Part shown: piece by piece, positions 23,858-34,781 of the stretch | How positions within the stretch are numbered: the first letter of the stretch is position 1 | How the letters are laid out: each line of letters starts with the position of its first letter | Source: Nemertoderma westbladi | Taxonomy: Eukaryota; Xenacoelomorpha; Nemertodermatida; Nemertodermatidae | Direction: 5' to 3' | Length of the DNA stretch: 54,389 bases | NCBI GenBank assembly: GCA_032718475.1 | Contig: JAUCBJ010005792.1 | Location: 22,501-76,889, forward strand | Notes under the pieces: model-generated | Databases searched by the model: none | The model's input: only the letters and a program-made list of their open reading frames with translations | Told to the model about the DNA's origin: nothing | Position numbers and translations under genes: made by a program

Positions 23858-24309
23858 TCAACCTCTGATTATCTGTGGATCCTTCCGCATGCATTTGAAT
23901 GTCTCCGCATTTTGATCCGGCTCCTAAATTTTATGCCGATAATGTTGAATAAATATAAGACTATACAGTGACAGTGCAGCTACCGGTAGGTCTAAAATAA
24001 GATTTATTGTGGATAAAACAAACGTTTAGGAATTTGATATTCCGGTTTGTTTAAAGGATAAAACATAAAACTAATTTCAATATTTACATAATAATTTTTG
24101 TGAAATTTTTCGAAACGAAAAAGTATTACTAAATACTAAATATGATTCCAGCCCCAACCCTAGGTAGTGTTTAATATAAATCATAATAAGCCATTATTGT
24201 TGTATTAAAAGAGTATGCTTGAATATTATTACATATTTACTAATTGACATCATTTGTTGGTATACTGTGTGCTTAATTACTGAATTAATATGAAAAGTAA
24301 AGTAGTTGT

Positions 24310-25232
24310 AACCTAATGACACCATGTCCCGTAATATAGTGTCATTTTCTGATGACACCACCCCCCCCCCCCCCCCCCAAATTTTTCTACAAATCTTTAT
24401 CATATTGCTTGAAATTTGAAACACAACTAGTTCAACTCACCGTCGATGACCCGATGAAGCCGGAATTTTCGATTTTGCCTTTAATTTTATTTATAAGCGT
24501 TTGAAAAGAGTCTTTTGCGAAATCGCACCCTCCGTATCGTGGCCATTCTTCACATTTGTCGTTATTTTTTCATATCATTAAAAAGGTTGCGTTGCAAGGA
24601 TTCGAAATATGTAACAATATCTGAATTTCGCTGAGAAACAGCTGAGATATAGGCGTTCAAAGATTGCAAGAACGATTATTCGCTGTAGGCCATTTATTCT
24701 ATTTATTTTATTCCATCTATACACAAAATTGAATGTGTTATTTATTTTATGAGTTCGTTGGCAACAGCGGTAATCCTATCCAATATATCTATTGCGTAGC
24801 TACTTAAACAAAATGTTCCAGAACGTCGCGTATTTATTAAATATAATAAATGGCATCTAGCGAACGATAATTCTTGCAATCTTCGAACGCCTATATTTCA
24901 GCTGTTTCTCAACGAAATTCAGATATTGTTTCATATTTGGAATCCTTGCAACGCAAGCTTTTTAATGATATGAAAAACTACAACTAATGTGAAAAATGGT
25001 CACGATACGGAGGGTGCGATTTCGCAAAAGACACTTTTTTTAAAACGCTTATAAATAAAATTAAAGGCGAAATAGAAAATTCCGGCTTCATGGTAACAAC
25101 CACCACGGTGAGTTGAACTAGTTGTGTTTCCAATTTCAAGCAATATGATAAAGATTTGTAGAAAAATCTGGGGGGGTGGGGGGGTCCGTGTCATCAGAAA
25201 ATGACACTATATTACGGGTCATGGTGTAATTA
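24310..25232. mobile_element. Fold-back MITE with ~370-bp inverted arms
   Basis: The left arm (about 24315-24690) and right arm (about 24865-25230) are diverged reverse complements. Shared outer text is GACACCATG, then CCCGTAATATAGTGTCATTT on the left and its complement on the right. Both arms carry a homopolymer near the outer end (C-run near 24358-24378; G-run with one T near 25170-25186). A spacer of about 170 bp separates them. No transposase. Target duplication not clear. Confidence 0.75.
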
Positions 25233-25570
25233 TTATACATACGTAAATATAATTTAATTTTTGTGAAACTATATATAAATTGTGTTTTCCAAAACATTTT
25301 TATTACCTAACAAATTATATATATATATGAAATAGTTGTAAATTCAGTTCTATTAGTTTTAGTTTGGCAGTTTCTGGTCATATGGTTGTTACACTTAGAC
25401 ATTTGATATAATTAAATAAACACAACGTAAACATTTGAAACTTATATTTTTCAGAAATCGTATCACAATTAAATAAAATAAATTTAATGAAACATATATT
25501 GGTATTATATTAATTCATGGATACAATTTTATTTATTACATAAATAATTTTGTAAAAAAATAGCACGTAT

Positions 25571-25870
25571 ATTAGCTTTCTCCTAACTCGGTTGTGTTAT
25601 CTAAAAGCAAAGGTTCTCATATAAGTACCACAAAAGTGCTTCTTTATCAATCAATTTTAAATATTGTCTATTTACAACTTTTTGTTGTTCTAGAAATATT
25701 TGAAATTATTTTTAAAAATAATTATAAATTTAAACAAACATTTTTTTTTTCTTTTTTTTATTATTTTTTATTTTTCATTTTTATTATTTTTTTAATGAAT
25801 TAAATAATAAGTTTTATTCTTAAATTGTCACTTTTTCGCTCGAATATACCCCAAATCGGGAGAAAAAGTT
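25571..25870. other. T-rich low-complexity stretch
   Basis: Long T and AT runs (25740-25800) produce a 69-residue Phe/Ile-rich open frame with no features of a gene. Confidence 0.6.
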
Positions 25871-25898
25871 TCACTTTTTTCCCTAGGGAAAAAAGTGA
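25871..25898. repeat. Perfect 28-bp palindrome
   Basis: TCACTTTTTTCCC and its complement meet at the central CTAG with no loop. A related imperfect palindrome follows at about 25920-25950 (CTTTTTTTCCCGG..., then GAAAAAAGTAAAG). Related A/T-rich palindromic text recurs near 29005 and 31680 beside the copies of the interspersed repeat listed below. Confidence 0.85.
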
Positions 25899-26004
25899 TC
25901 AATTGGAATGCATTAATTTTACTTTTTTTCCCGGCGAAAAAAGTAAAGTAAAATATATTTTTATTGTATATATATGTGTTTAACATCCATAGATTGTATA
26001 AATA

Positions 26005-26108
26005 ATAAGTAATTAAACAGGACTAAGGATGATCCAACTCCATTTATCAATTAAACAGCTCCATTTACTATAGAGTTGGATCATCCTTAGTCCTGTTTAA
26101 TTACTTAT
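26005..26108. repeat. Perfect 36-bp inverted repeat with 32-nt loop
   Basis: Arms 26005-26040 and 26073-26108 are exact complements (ATAAGTAATTAAACAGGACT ... GATCCAACTC). As RNA this would be a 36-bp hairpin. It could be a tiny fold-back element or a small-RNA precursor; the sequence alone does not decide. Confidence 0.9.
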
Positions 26109-26287
26109 AAAAAATATATTTTTATTTTATATATTTTATATTATATATATTTTACATATTATTTTATATTATATATATTATTTTATATTATATATATTTA
26201 TTTTATATTTTTTATTTTATTTAAATTTTATTACTTGTGGTGAAAGAGCATCGACGTAGAAAAGATTGCAAGTAATTTGAGCAAAAT

Positions 26288-26700
26288 CCATTCACACACT
26301 CAAAAGTTATTCCAACTTCAACAGTGTCTGCGCGGAACTCAATATCCAATATTGGTTTATGTAGTTAAGCGGCTCTCTAGTTACGTAATAAATATTCGAG
26401 AACACTAAATTATTTAACATTGAATAAGGCAGCTTCAGGAGTTGAAGAGTACAATAATTAGAATCGCAGTAACTCGGGAAGCAAAAATAGTAAAATACTG
26501 CAGTTCAATTTATTTTGTAGCAGTATCGCTCTGCTCTATGTTTTATTAAAGAATTTAGCAACAAAAAATTACCAATTCAAGAATAAAATTACGTATTACA
26601 TGGGGAAAAAACGTAGAACATATTTTCCAATATTCTCTCGACCCTTTATTAACCTCGCTGATGCTCGGTAAATAAAATGCCTCGAGAATAATGAAAAAAT
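26288..26700 (+). repeat. Interspersed repeat family, copy A
   Basis: Begins CCATTCACACACTCAAAAGT and ends with CTCGAGAATAATGAAAA. Close copies are at 28578-29010 (B) and, partial, at 31421-31690 (C). Near the end, ATTCTCTCGA and TCGAGAATA form a short inverted pair around a conserved 40-bp core. No coding frame; class unknown. Confidence 0.8.
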
Positions 26701-27188
26701 TTAATAAATAATTATATTCAGTCAACGATCTAGGAGTTATTCTGTTGATTTCGCATTATTTGTTCTAGATCAGTAATTACGTTGGTAATTATTAATAAAT
26801 TTAGCATTAAAATATTTACAGTAGTTGTAAGTTATTTTGCTCAAAATTTTTGGTTTGATTATTTGATTTAACGTTCTGGAATTTCATCTTCACTCACAAA
26901 AAGTATAGCTCATATATAGTAGTTACTATTTAATTACACAAAATTGCAGAATTGACATCATATTTGCGATAACTGTGTTACAGCTTTACTAACTTCACTA
27001 TTTACAAAAATAAAGTATTTTTTGTCCTCCTTATAATCCGCATTTCCTCGAAATAGAAAAAGCATTTTTTCCTCGGCCCAACAAAAAATGCCTCGATAAA
27101 AATATTATTCCTCGATAAAAATCATAGAGTCGGACAAAAAAATGTTAATTTATTTTTGTAAAATAATTAGTTATTTTATTGTGACTAT

Positions 27189-27704
27189 GGCCCCCCTCAC
27201 ACGGAGCAACTTGTTTCTGCAACTTGTTCCCGAAACTTGTTGCTGGACCCCTCACACACAGAAATAAGTTGCTGCAACTTGTTTCTGCAACTTGTTTCCG
27301 AAACTTGTTTCAGCAACTTGTTGCTGGACCCCCTCACACACAGAAACTTGTTGCTCAAGAAAATAACAATTATTTCAAAACAAATAGCTAACATGTCCAG
27401 TCATTTATATATAATATCACATCACTCAATTTATCAAATATTAGCTCTTATCTAAAAATTGGATGTAAAAAAAGGTTTTTTAAAAAGTTGCTGGAATATA
27501 ACTTCCAGCAACTTGTTGCTGGACCCCCCTCACACACAGAAATAAGTTTCGGAAACAAGTTGCAGAAACTTGTTGCTGGACTCCTCACACACAGAAACAA
27601 GTTTCGGAAACAAGTTGCAGCAACTTGTTTCTGTGTGTGAGGGGGTCCAGCAACAAGTTCCAGAAACAAGTTGCAGAAATAAGTTGCTCCGTGTGAGGGG
27701 GGCC
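27189..27704. mobile_element. MITE with nested inverted repeats, GGCCCCCCTCACACGG ends
   Basis: Terminal inverted repeats begin GGCCCCCCTCACACGGAGCA on both sides. Inside, AACTTGTT/CTGCAACTTG words and GGACCCCTCACACACAGAAA modules repeat in both orientations, so each arm contains smaller palindromes that mimic the ends. Flanks are CTAT on the left and TAAA on the right; no exact target duplication. The ends resemble those of cut-and-paste MITEs, but I do not assign a superfamily. Confidence 0.8.
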
Positions 27705-27980
27705 TAAAAAATATCATTATTTTTTGACATAAAGAAACTCTAGTCAGTGATCTAGAATACTATAGTAATTACTTTCGCCATGTGGTCTATCCGTTTGAAA
27801 TATGTAATTTATTTATACATTTATTGGTTCTAAAAAAACTGCACAAAACAATTAATTATACAGTACAAGATACGAAAAGTGTATGAGTTATTCTCCTATT
27901 TGAAAGCAAACAAACCATGTGGCATTTTGGAACCAATTATTGCATTATTTTTAAGAATAATTTATATTGTTAAATTTCCT

Positions 27981-28022
27981 GGATTACTTAACGCTCGTCT
28001 ATGGACGAGCGTTAAGTAATCC
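27981..28022. repeat. Perfect 19-bp stem hairpin
   Basis: GGATTACTTAACGCTCGTC and its exact complement flank a TATG loop (28000-28003). It is isolated in AT-rich DNA, too short for a MITE and without a T-run to suggest a terminator. Confidence 0.9.
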
Positions 28023-28577
28023 ATCTATTTATTTATCGATCACGCCTCACGCTGTCTTGGTTAATATTAATAACAGAGTGTATTATTAGCTATTTTTGTC
28101 TCAGTTACAATACCTAATATAGCAATAGTATAGAATTACCTAATAAAAGGTATATATTTTTTTATACTAGCTAGTATGTTCGTCAATATGTTGTTAGCTA
28201 TTATTTTTATAATTATATTACATTTTTTAAAATAGTTCTAAATTAATATACTAGCTAGTTTTTGTTATTTTTAAATTGTTCTTCTAGAACATGTTTGCTG
28301 ATTTGTAAAAATGTTCCAGAATTGTTTTCTGTAACCTTTATAAGAGGTCTAGAACATAGTTCTAGAAATTTGGTATATAAAAGAGAAAATGTTCGTGAAT
28401 AGTGAACAAAACATACAAATATAAGAAATGGCCAATATTATCTATTATTATACATCTTGTTGAGTAAACCAGAAATTTAACAATAAAACAACATATAATA
28501 TAAACATGTATGATGTACTGTACCTTTATCTAACTTCGGTCCCTCGTTTCAATATTACACTGACCTGCTCTGCTCGT

Positions 28578-29010
28578 CCATTCACACACTCAAAAGTTAT
28601 TACAACTTTAGTGTCTGCAAAGCGAACTCCAAAACGGAACTCAATATTCAATATTGGTTTATGTTGTTAAGCGGCTCTCTAGTTACGTAATAAATATTCG
28701 AGAACACTAAATTATTTAACATTGAGTAAGGCAGTATCGAGAGTTGGAGAGTACAATAATTTGAATCGCAGTAACTATGGAAGCAATATAGTAAAATGCT
28801 TTAGTTCAATTTATTTTGTAACACTACTGTACTGTAGTATCGCTATGTTTTATTAAAGAATTTAGCAACTAAAAAGTACCAATTTAAGAATAAAATTACG
28901 TATTACATGGGAAAAAACGCAGAACATTTTTTTTTCAATATTCTCTCGACCCTTTATTAACCTCGCTGATGCTCGGTAAATAAAATGCCTCGAGAATAAT
29001 GAAAAAAAGT
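28578..29010 (+). repeat. Interspersed repeat family, copy B
   Basis: Direct copy of 26288-26700 with small indels, starting CCATTCACACACTCAAAAGT. Followed by GAAAAAAAGTTCTACTTTTT, a palindromic tail also seen after copy C. Confidence 0.8.
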
Positions 29011-29254
29011 TCTACTTTTTTTCCCATGTAATAAATAATAATTATTCTTAAATCGTTAATTTTTTCGCTCGAATATATATACTATAATTAGTGTCTGCTC
29101 GAGAATGAAATATGCGGATATAATACCTGAAGCGAATTAGTGATGATGATTTCATGATTTATATGATTTATTAGTTTTCATTTATATTCCAGCTTTTTGC
29201 TGAGGGTGGGTAAGAAATTAAATCAGATCAGGTAAAAAATCAGATCAGTATACG

Positions 29255-30303
29255 ATGGTTCGACAACATTTGTGTCTACTGTTGACGGTGACACAGAACC
29301 ATTTGAAGTGTTATGGGGCGTCCTCCAGGGAGACACACTTGCACCATTCTTGTTCATAATTGTTGTTGACTATGTTCTACGCATGTCCTTAGATCATCAT
29401 AATGATGATGGGGTGATGATAACTCCACCTACTGGCTCCAGAAGTCGAGGAAATCCTGCCAAGTACCTAACTGATCTAGACTTTGCTGATGACTTAGGAG
29501 TACTCTCAGAATCACTAGAGGGAGCCCAACGGCTCCTCAGCTCATTAGAACATGCTGCTTCTAGTGTTGGTCTTTTTATTAACTCCAGAAAGACCACAAT
29601 TTTGACAGTTTACTTTGAAAGTCCTCAGCAAGTCTCTGATCGGATGAGCATAAGCTCAAAAGATGGTATGCTTGAGCATGTGGATGACTTCTGTTACCTG
29701 GGATCATGGATCCGGAAGTCAGGTGAGGACCTTCGGATACGTAAGGGAAAGGCATAGGCAGCCTTGAATAGGTTTTCCAGGATTTGGAAGTCACCGAGAA
29801 TTAATCGGAAACGTAAGGTCCGATTATTTAGAGCAGCAGTAGTTCCAGTACTCCTCTATGGGAGTCCATGCTGGGCTCTAACTGCTGAGGACACCAAATC
29901 TCTGGATGGCACATTCACAAGAATGCTACGCCGGGTTCATTGTGTCAAGTACAATGCACACATCTCCAACCAGACACTATATAACATTGGAGGTGTCTCA
30001 TTGGTTCCCCCAAGCTTGACACTAGAACAAAATCGCCTCCGCTTTGCAGGACATTGCTTTCGCCGTGAGGACCAGCCAGTGCATAATCTTGTACTTTGGC
30101 AGACTCATGGAGTGAATAAGCATGGTGGACAGCCCATGACTTTCTTGAGAAGCATCTTAAAGGACACTGGCCTTGAAGAAGCGGATGATCTAGCAAATGT
30201 CATGGGTGATAGGGAGTTGTGACGGTGCAATTTTGTCGATAAGCCGGCACAGCATTCTTAAAAATGCAGCTGCAATGCAGCATGCCGATCCTAGTAGTAG
30301 TAG
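29255..30303 (+). mobile_element. RTE-like LINE, 5'-truncated, with (TAG)n tail
   Basis: Plus-strand remnant of the second half of a non-LTR reverse transcriptase. It ends in CCTAGTAGTAGTAGG, the short microsatellite tail typical of RTE-group elements instead of poly-A. The related minus-strand element at 45275-48724 ends the same way. Confidence 0.8.
29272..30220 (+). pseudogene. Reverse transcriptase fragment (RTE-like)
   Basis: The frame contains WGVLQGDTLAPFLFIIVVDY (RT motif B region), then LDFADDLGVLSES, the FADD catalytic box that replaces YADD in many such elements. HVDDFCYLGSWI, the LFRAAVVPVLLYGSPCW segment and the RLRFAGHCFRRED C-terminal motif follow. One in-frame TAG near 29756 splits it; beyond the stop the protein continues in the same frame. 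RT motifs 0 to A are missing. Confidence 0.85.
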
Positions 30304-31420
30304 GGTAAGAAATTACTTAATTTCATGCTCAGAGTTTTGCTGTACAGTACTTTATTCCAAAATTGTAACATTACTCATCGCCGTTAGTATTAACTGTGAG
30401 TTGATATTAGCACTTTGCAACTTTTAGAGGACATTACAGCATTGTATTGGCCTGCACATTTAGTATAGTATAATTGTATTTATAATTAATTTCCTGACAG
30501 CCAGATAGGCCTACTGCATTACCTAGGGGTAGCTATTAATAACCCGTAGCTATAAACTATTAACATGGCTCCAAACGCCACCATAAATATAAGCTAACTT
30601 ATTTATAACATAATTTATGTCATTTTTACATTTATTTATACAGCAACTAATTTAATTTGTGCAGTTTGAATCACTTATAATATATATACAATCATTTCGT
30701 AATGTTACAATTTTGGAATAAAACTACATACATACTTGTTGCAATGTAATAATCAGTAATAATCAGTAATGCAATACAGTGTTCTGATCCTTGTGGCTTT
30801 ATTTTCACTCACTCGCTACTTTCGTTCGTGTAACAAATCACTCGGATCATCACACTGTTTTTCTTATCACGCTACTTTACACACAAGTATCGTATGTGAA
30901 TAGTTATTAGTATTTATAAACATAATAAATCAATTAGTTTGTAATTATGTTCGCTGCTCAACAATACCCACTGTCGTTTTGTTTCCACATATCATATTAT
31001 TACAGACTGTCCATCTCTAAAGTTTCGACTCAAAAAGCTTCTTACGAGAGGTTATCTTCTAACCATCGTTGTCCGCCACCAATGATACAGTTCGCCTCTT
31101 TGGCTTCAGTAAAAAGCAACAATAATTTTTGAAAATTATTTATTTTGGCATATAGTAATGCATTTCAATTTCTTTTCTTAATGATTTTCATTTCGCATTC
31201 TTACGGAAGCTTTGTACTACTTTATTATTGGTCAAATCCACACAGACTGATAAGAAAATTGAGACCGGGGGGGGGGGGGACTGGACACAAATCCCATCAT
31301 GGCGAATTAATATCCCGCCTCAATGTTAAATTATTAATTTAGGGAAAGGAGCAGGTTACAGTGGCACGTTAACCAAAACAATAAACTAAACACTATAGAA
31401 CAGGTGGCAGCATCCGGAAA
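30304..31420. other. Non-coding intronic stretch
   Basis: AT-rich, with a G-homopolymer at about 31267-31279 and a tandem AATAATCAGT duplication near 30750. No gene seen. Confidence 0.5.
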
Positions 31421-31702
31421 AGGCAGCATCCGGAGTTGAGTACAATAATTACAAAAGCAGTAACTATGGAAGCAATATTGTAAAATACTAGGCTATAGTT
31501 CAATTTATATTGTAACATTGGGATTAATGAATTGAGCAACAAAAAAATACCATTTTAAGAATAAAATTACTTAATTTAATACTACAAAGTGAAAAAGTAT
31601 AATTTGTTAATCATTATTCTCTCGACCCTTTATTACCCTTGCTGGGGCTCGGTAAATAAAATATCTCGAGAATTTAGTGAAAAGTTCTACTTTTTTTTCC
31701 CA
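31421..31702 (+). repeat. Interspersed repeat family, copy C (partial)
   Basis: Matches the second half of copies A and B (CGGAGTTGAGTACAATAATT; ATTCTCTCGACCCTTTATTA) and ends with AAAAGTTCTACTTTTTTTTC, like copy B. Confidence 0.75.
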
Positions 31703-31721
31703 AAGTATAAGTAATTACTAC

Positions 31722-32665
31722 AACTACTTGGTCGAGCGAGCTCGGACAGTGGAAATGAGATCCTTCCAGGCTTCCCGATTCTCCATAGTTGTCGCAATTT
31801 CGTTTCTCCCCAGTCTAGTATCCCTTTCAAGGTGGTCGTCCACGCCTGCGCGCTTTCCTTGTGTTGGTTGCCAGAAAAGTGATAAAACTTGACTGTTTGT
31901 TCTGGCTCTGATTCATAGATTGGACTGTAGCAAAATATTACTTGGGATTCCCATCAAATGACCCTGGAATTTATAGATTCGATGTTGTTTACTGATGGGC
32001 CTGAAGTGCAAATGGGCTCAGCAGAATTTCTACTCCTCCAATTGATGCATTGGCGGGGTTTCTTACGGCTGAGCTTGTTACTAACGTCCATCCATTTCCA
32101 TTGTCATTGTACTTCATGGCAGTGTCTTCATGACAAATCCGATGTTCTTGGATACAGATGATGTCGATGTTATATTCCATTACCAGTGCGACCAGTCACC
32201 CTGTTTGCTATGTGCTTTCAGCGTGCTTGCGTTCATTGTAGCAATCTTTAGTGTCTTTTAACATTTCAACAGGTTGGTTCTTCTTTCTTCTCTGTCTTCT
32301 GTTCCAGAAGCCGATTTTTCGACCCCAGCAAGCTGTACCACTGAGGGACGCGATCCTTGTTGACCCGGGCGACGACCGAGCCGGTATTTCTCCTGGAGGA
32401 TTCTCATGCTCATATCTTTCAGTTGCGGGAGTAAACCACTTGTGGTATCACCTCCTACAAACGTCTTCGCAGTAGGTCGCCGTTGGTTGATTACCTTCCA
32501 CCGACATTGTCTGCATGACTATAGCCGTTGGTGGATCACCTACTGTATGTATCCCATGGCCTACAGCCCTGCCCTGCTACCAACTGTAGGGGCCCTATTC
32601 ATACACCCTAAACCAAGTGTGCCTTCTGGATTAGGTGCAGTAGAGGAACATCCAGTATAGACAGG
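31722..32665 (-). mobile_element. Internally deleted RTE-like LINE, minus strand
   Basis: The left end (from GGTCGAGCGAGCTCGGACAG) matches 45287-45450, the 3' end of the full LINE. Near 31875 it jumps to sequence matching 47690 onward, so the whole RT region is missing. The rest matches the endonuclease and 5' region (IDIICIQEHRICHEDTAMKY on the minus strand) up to the text ending in CATCCAGTATAGACAGG. A deleted copy that kept both ends could have moved in trans. Confidence 0.8.
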
Positions 32666-32864
32666 GGCGTGCATTTCTATTGCAGACGGATTTTAGTTAG
32701 GAACATTTAGGCTGATTTTGTGTAAAAATCAAACGTGTAGAACTTATGCATGCACTTTCGTACTTTAATTAATATATTAATATGAAGTTAAAGATTATCG
32801 CGCTTGCGCTGTTGCTGTTAATGTCATACTTGCATAACACAATGTTAATGATTTCTTTTGGCAG

Positions 32865-33840
32865 GTGTTCCTCTGAGAGATATGGAAGATTCAGTCTCCC
32901 GAGGAATAATCTAAGTGCGATGGAATGCAGCCCATCGAAATTCCCTTTTGACCAACTCGAAGAACACAGAGAGGAAGATGGCAGCGACGGGGATCTATCC
33001 TCCCTAACTGAAACTGGTGGGAGCGAATCATCGCAAAGTGTTTGTAGCCCAGCATCGTTGCCGGCCTATTCTCGAGGGAACTGTAGTGAGAATGATATAT
33101 CTTATAATTTATCAAACATTGACATAAAGTCAACCAAATGGCCTTATCCATGCAGAGTAATCCCGGGAATAGACAGAGCCGTTTCAGACCCAGGCAGATC
33201 CACATCAGAAACAGAGGGCGCGTCATCGAACCTAGACGACAGAAGTATATCAAACTCAAACATAGCCACTGGTGTTACTGATAGAGCCACCCCGGACATA
33301 AACAGAGCCACATCAGACGCAAACCGAGACACGACTGACTCCGACAAAGCTATATCAGACCAAGACAGTGGCACATCGGACACAATACAAGCCACACCTG
33401 ACTCAGAAAAAGCTACATCAGACCGAGACAGCGCCACATCTGACTTAAACAGAGCGACATTTCATCTAGATAGTACCACATCGGACACAACCCAACCCAC
33501 CTCAGACACAGAAAATGTCACATCAGACCAAGACAGAGGGACACTGGTTCCAGGTAAATTTAAAGATGTTCTAAAAGAGACCTTAACTCCGGAAGATGAC
33601 TTTCTCCTGGACGCCAATGGCACTCTCCTCGAAAATACTGATAGCAGCGAAACAGCCGAAGAAAACATTAAGATTGCTTCTGAGATACTATTTGATTTGA
33701 TTGAAGAGGCGATCGATGGTACCAATAGAAGTGATAGTGAGTGCAATCAAATGAATCACACTGAAGAAGCGACAACCAATTGTGTAAATAATCTCCAATT
33801 AACAACAGACAGTGTCGTAACTAATAGACAGTATCTAAAC
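32865..33840 (+). CDS. RIN-like gene, exon 2 (disordered, heptad repeats)
   Basis: Acceptor TTCTTTTGGCAG|G at 32864 and strong donor TAAAC|GTGAGT at 33841. The exon enters with one base, completing exon 1's split codon, then reads 325 codons and ends in phase 0. The product is acidic and Ser/Thr-rich. Its centre (about 33170-33545) is a run of some 14 seven-residue repeats with consensus around x-A-T-S-D-x-x (RATPDIN, RATSDAN, KAISDQD, KATSDRD, SATSDLN). A more ordered, probably helical segment follows (NIKIASEILFDLIEEAI). Such long disordered linkers precede the catalytic half in RIN proteins. The upstream part of the open frame (from 32782) is intron. Confidence 0.75.
33166..33545 (+). repeat. 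Coding 21-bp repeat (heptad TSD tract) in exon 2
   Basis: Degenerate 21-bp units encode about 14 heptads built on T-S-D. The DNA units are far more diverged than the non-coding minisatellites nearby while the frame is intact, which fits purifying selection on length and acidity and age within the gene. Confidence 0.75.
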
Positions 33841-33995
33841 GTGAGTAATCTCTGACAAGTATCATTATTTGTGCTAAGTTACATACAGCTATTCAAACCA
33901 TTATTTCGCGTACCGGTAACTATTATTTATTTTCTACTGTAAGGGGGTCTCTGGGTGTGTCATTATATTTCGACATTTTAACAAATTTTGTGTAG

Positions 33996-34138
33996 GTGCT
34001 GGATCCATCTGTCGATGACAAGATTAAGGCGTCTTCCATTCGCCGCCGCTATTTATCAAGAATTAGCATCTACAGAACATCGGATTCAATGAAAGACTTA
34101 GTCCCGAATATAGAAGACTTTGATTCAACTGATGAAAT
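33996..34138 (+). CDS. RIN-like gene, exon 3
   Basis: Acceptor TTTTGTGTAG at 33995 follows a 155-bp intron. Entry is in phase 0, matching exon 2. It reads VLDPSVDDKIKASSIRRRYL ... NIEDFDSTDE and leaves at GAAAT|GTTAGT with two bases of a split codon. The basic RRRYLSR patch and acidic end have no assigned function. The two leftover bases join exon 4's single entry base into an Ile codon, so the reading frame passes cleanly across the 10.4-kb intron that holds the BEL element. Confidence 0.75.
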
Positions 34139-34781
34139 GTTAGTATTATTGTTGTCCTACACATTGTACAGATGTAGGCCTACTGTATATGTTTATATAT
34201 ATAATTTCCTTCGTGTTTTATTAGCAAGTCGTATATGACTTTATTATTGATTTCAAGAAAAAAGGTACTGACTACAACTGCTGACTACTACTACTACTGA
34301 CCCGACGACAACTAGGGCTCTAACGATTTTGATGAAATTGCATGAACCATGAAAATATATTTCTATGGGTACTTGTGAAATGCGGTTTAAATTGAAACAT
34401 GTCAACATGTTTTATTTCGAAAAATAGCCCCATAACACGAAAATTGCCATAGACTCAATGATGCAAAAACCAGCTGGTGCTCATGAAAAAATTATAGCGA
34501 GGGACTAGTAATGAATGCTATTGAGTGGATAGGCCCAAACTGCAGAAGTATATTACTTGCCCAATTTTAGTAAGTCTGGGTTTACTCATTCACTCTTTTC
34601 CAAACAGTAAGCACTGATTTTGTGATAGAATAGCTCATTATAATTTGTATCCCATTACTGAGCCTCGTGCTGCGCGAAGGTCCCACGAACGTACTATATC
34701 AATTGGAGTATAATACCCACTGTATGTTGGGTATGTATTTATGTTTATGTAATAAAAAATATACCTTTAGTGCAATAATAT

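Larger units (their letters stand above)
10337..32864 (+). other. RIN-like gene, intron 1 (22.5 kb, repeat-filled)
   Basis: Bounded by the donor GTAAGT at 10337 and the acceptor TTCTTTTGGCAG at 32853-32864. It contains the nested NDUFA4-like gene, LINE and LTR elements, a 27-bp array and several fold-back elements, each listed separately. Stretches between these (10.4-13.0, 13.9-17.3, 22.1-22.9 and 30.3-31.4 kb) are AT-rich and show nothing else I can support. An undetected small exon is possible. Confidence 0.55.

Noticed and set aside
22902-23971. Two opposing frames of about 330 codons
   Set aside because: Both are translations of the 27-bp array (27 is divisible by three) on the two strands.
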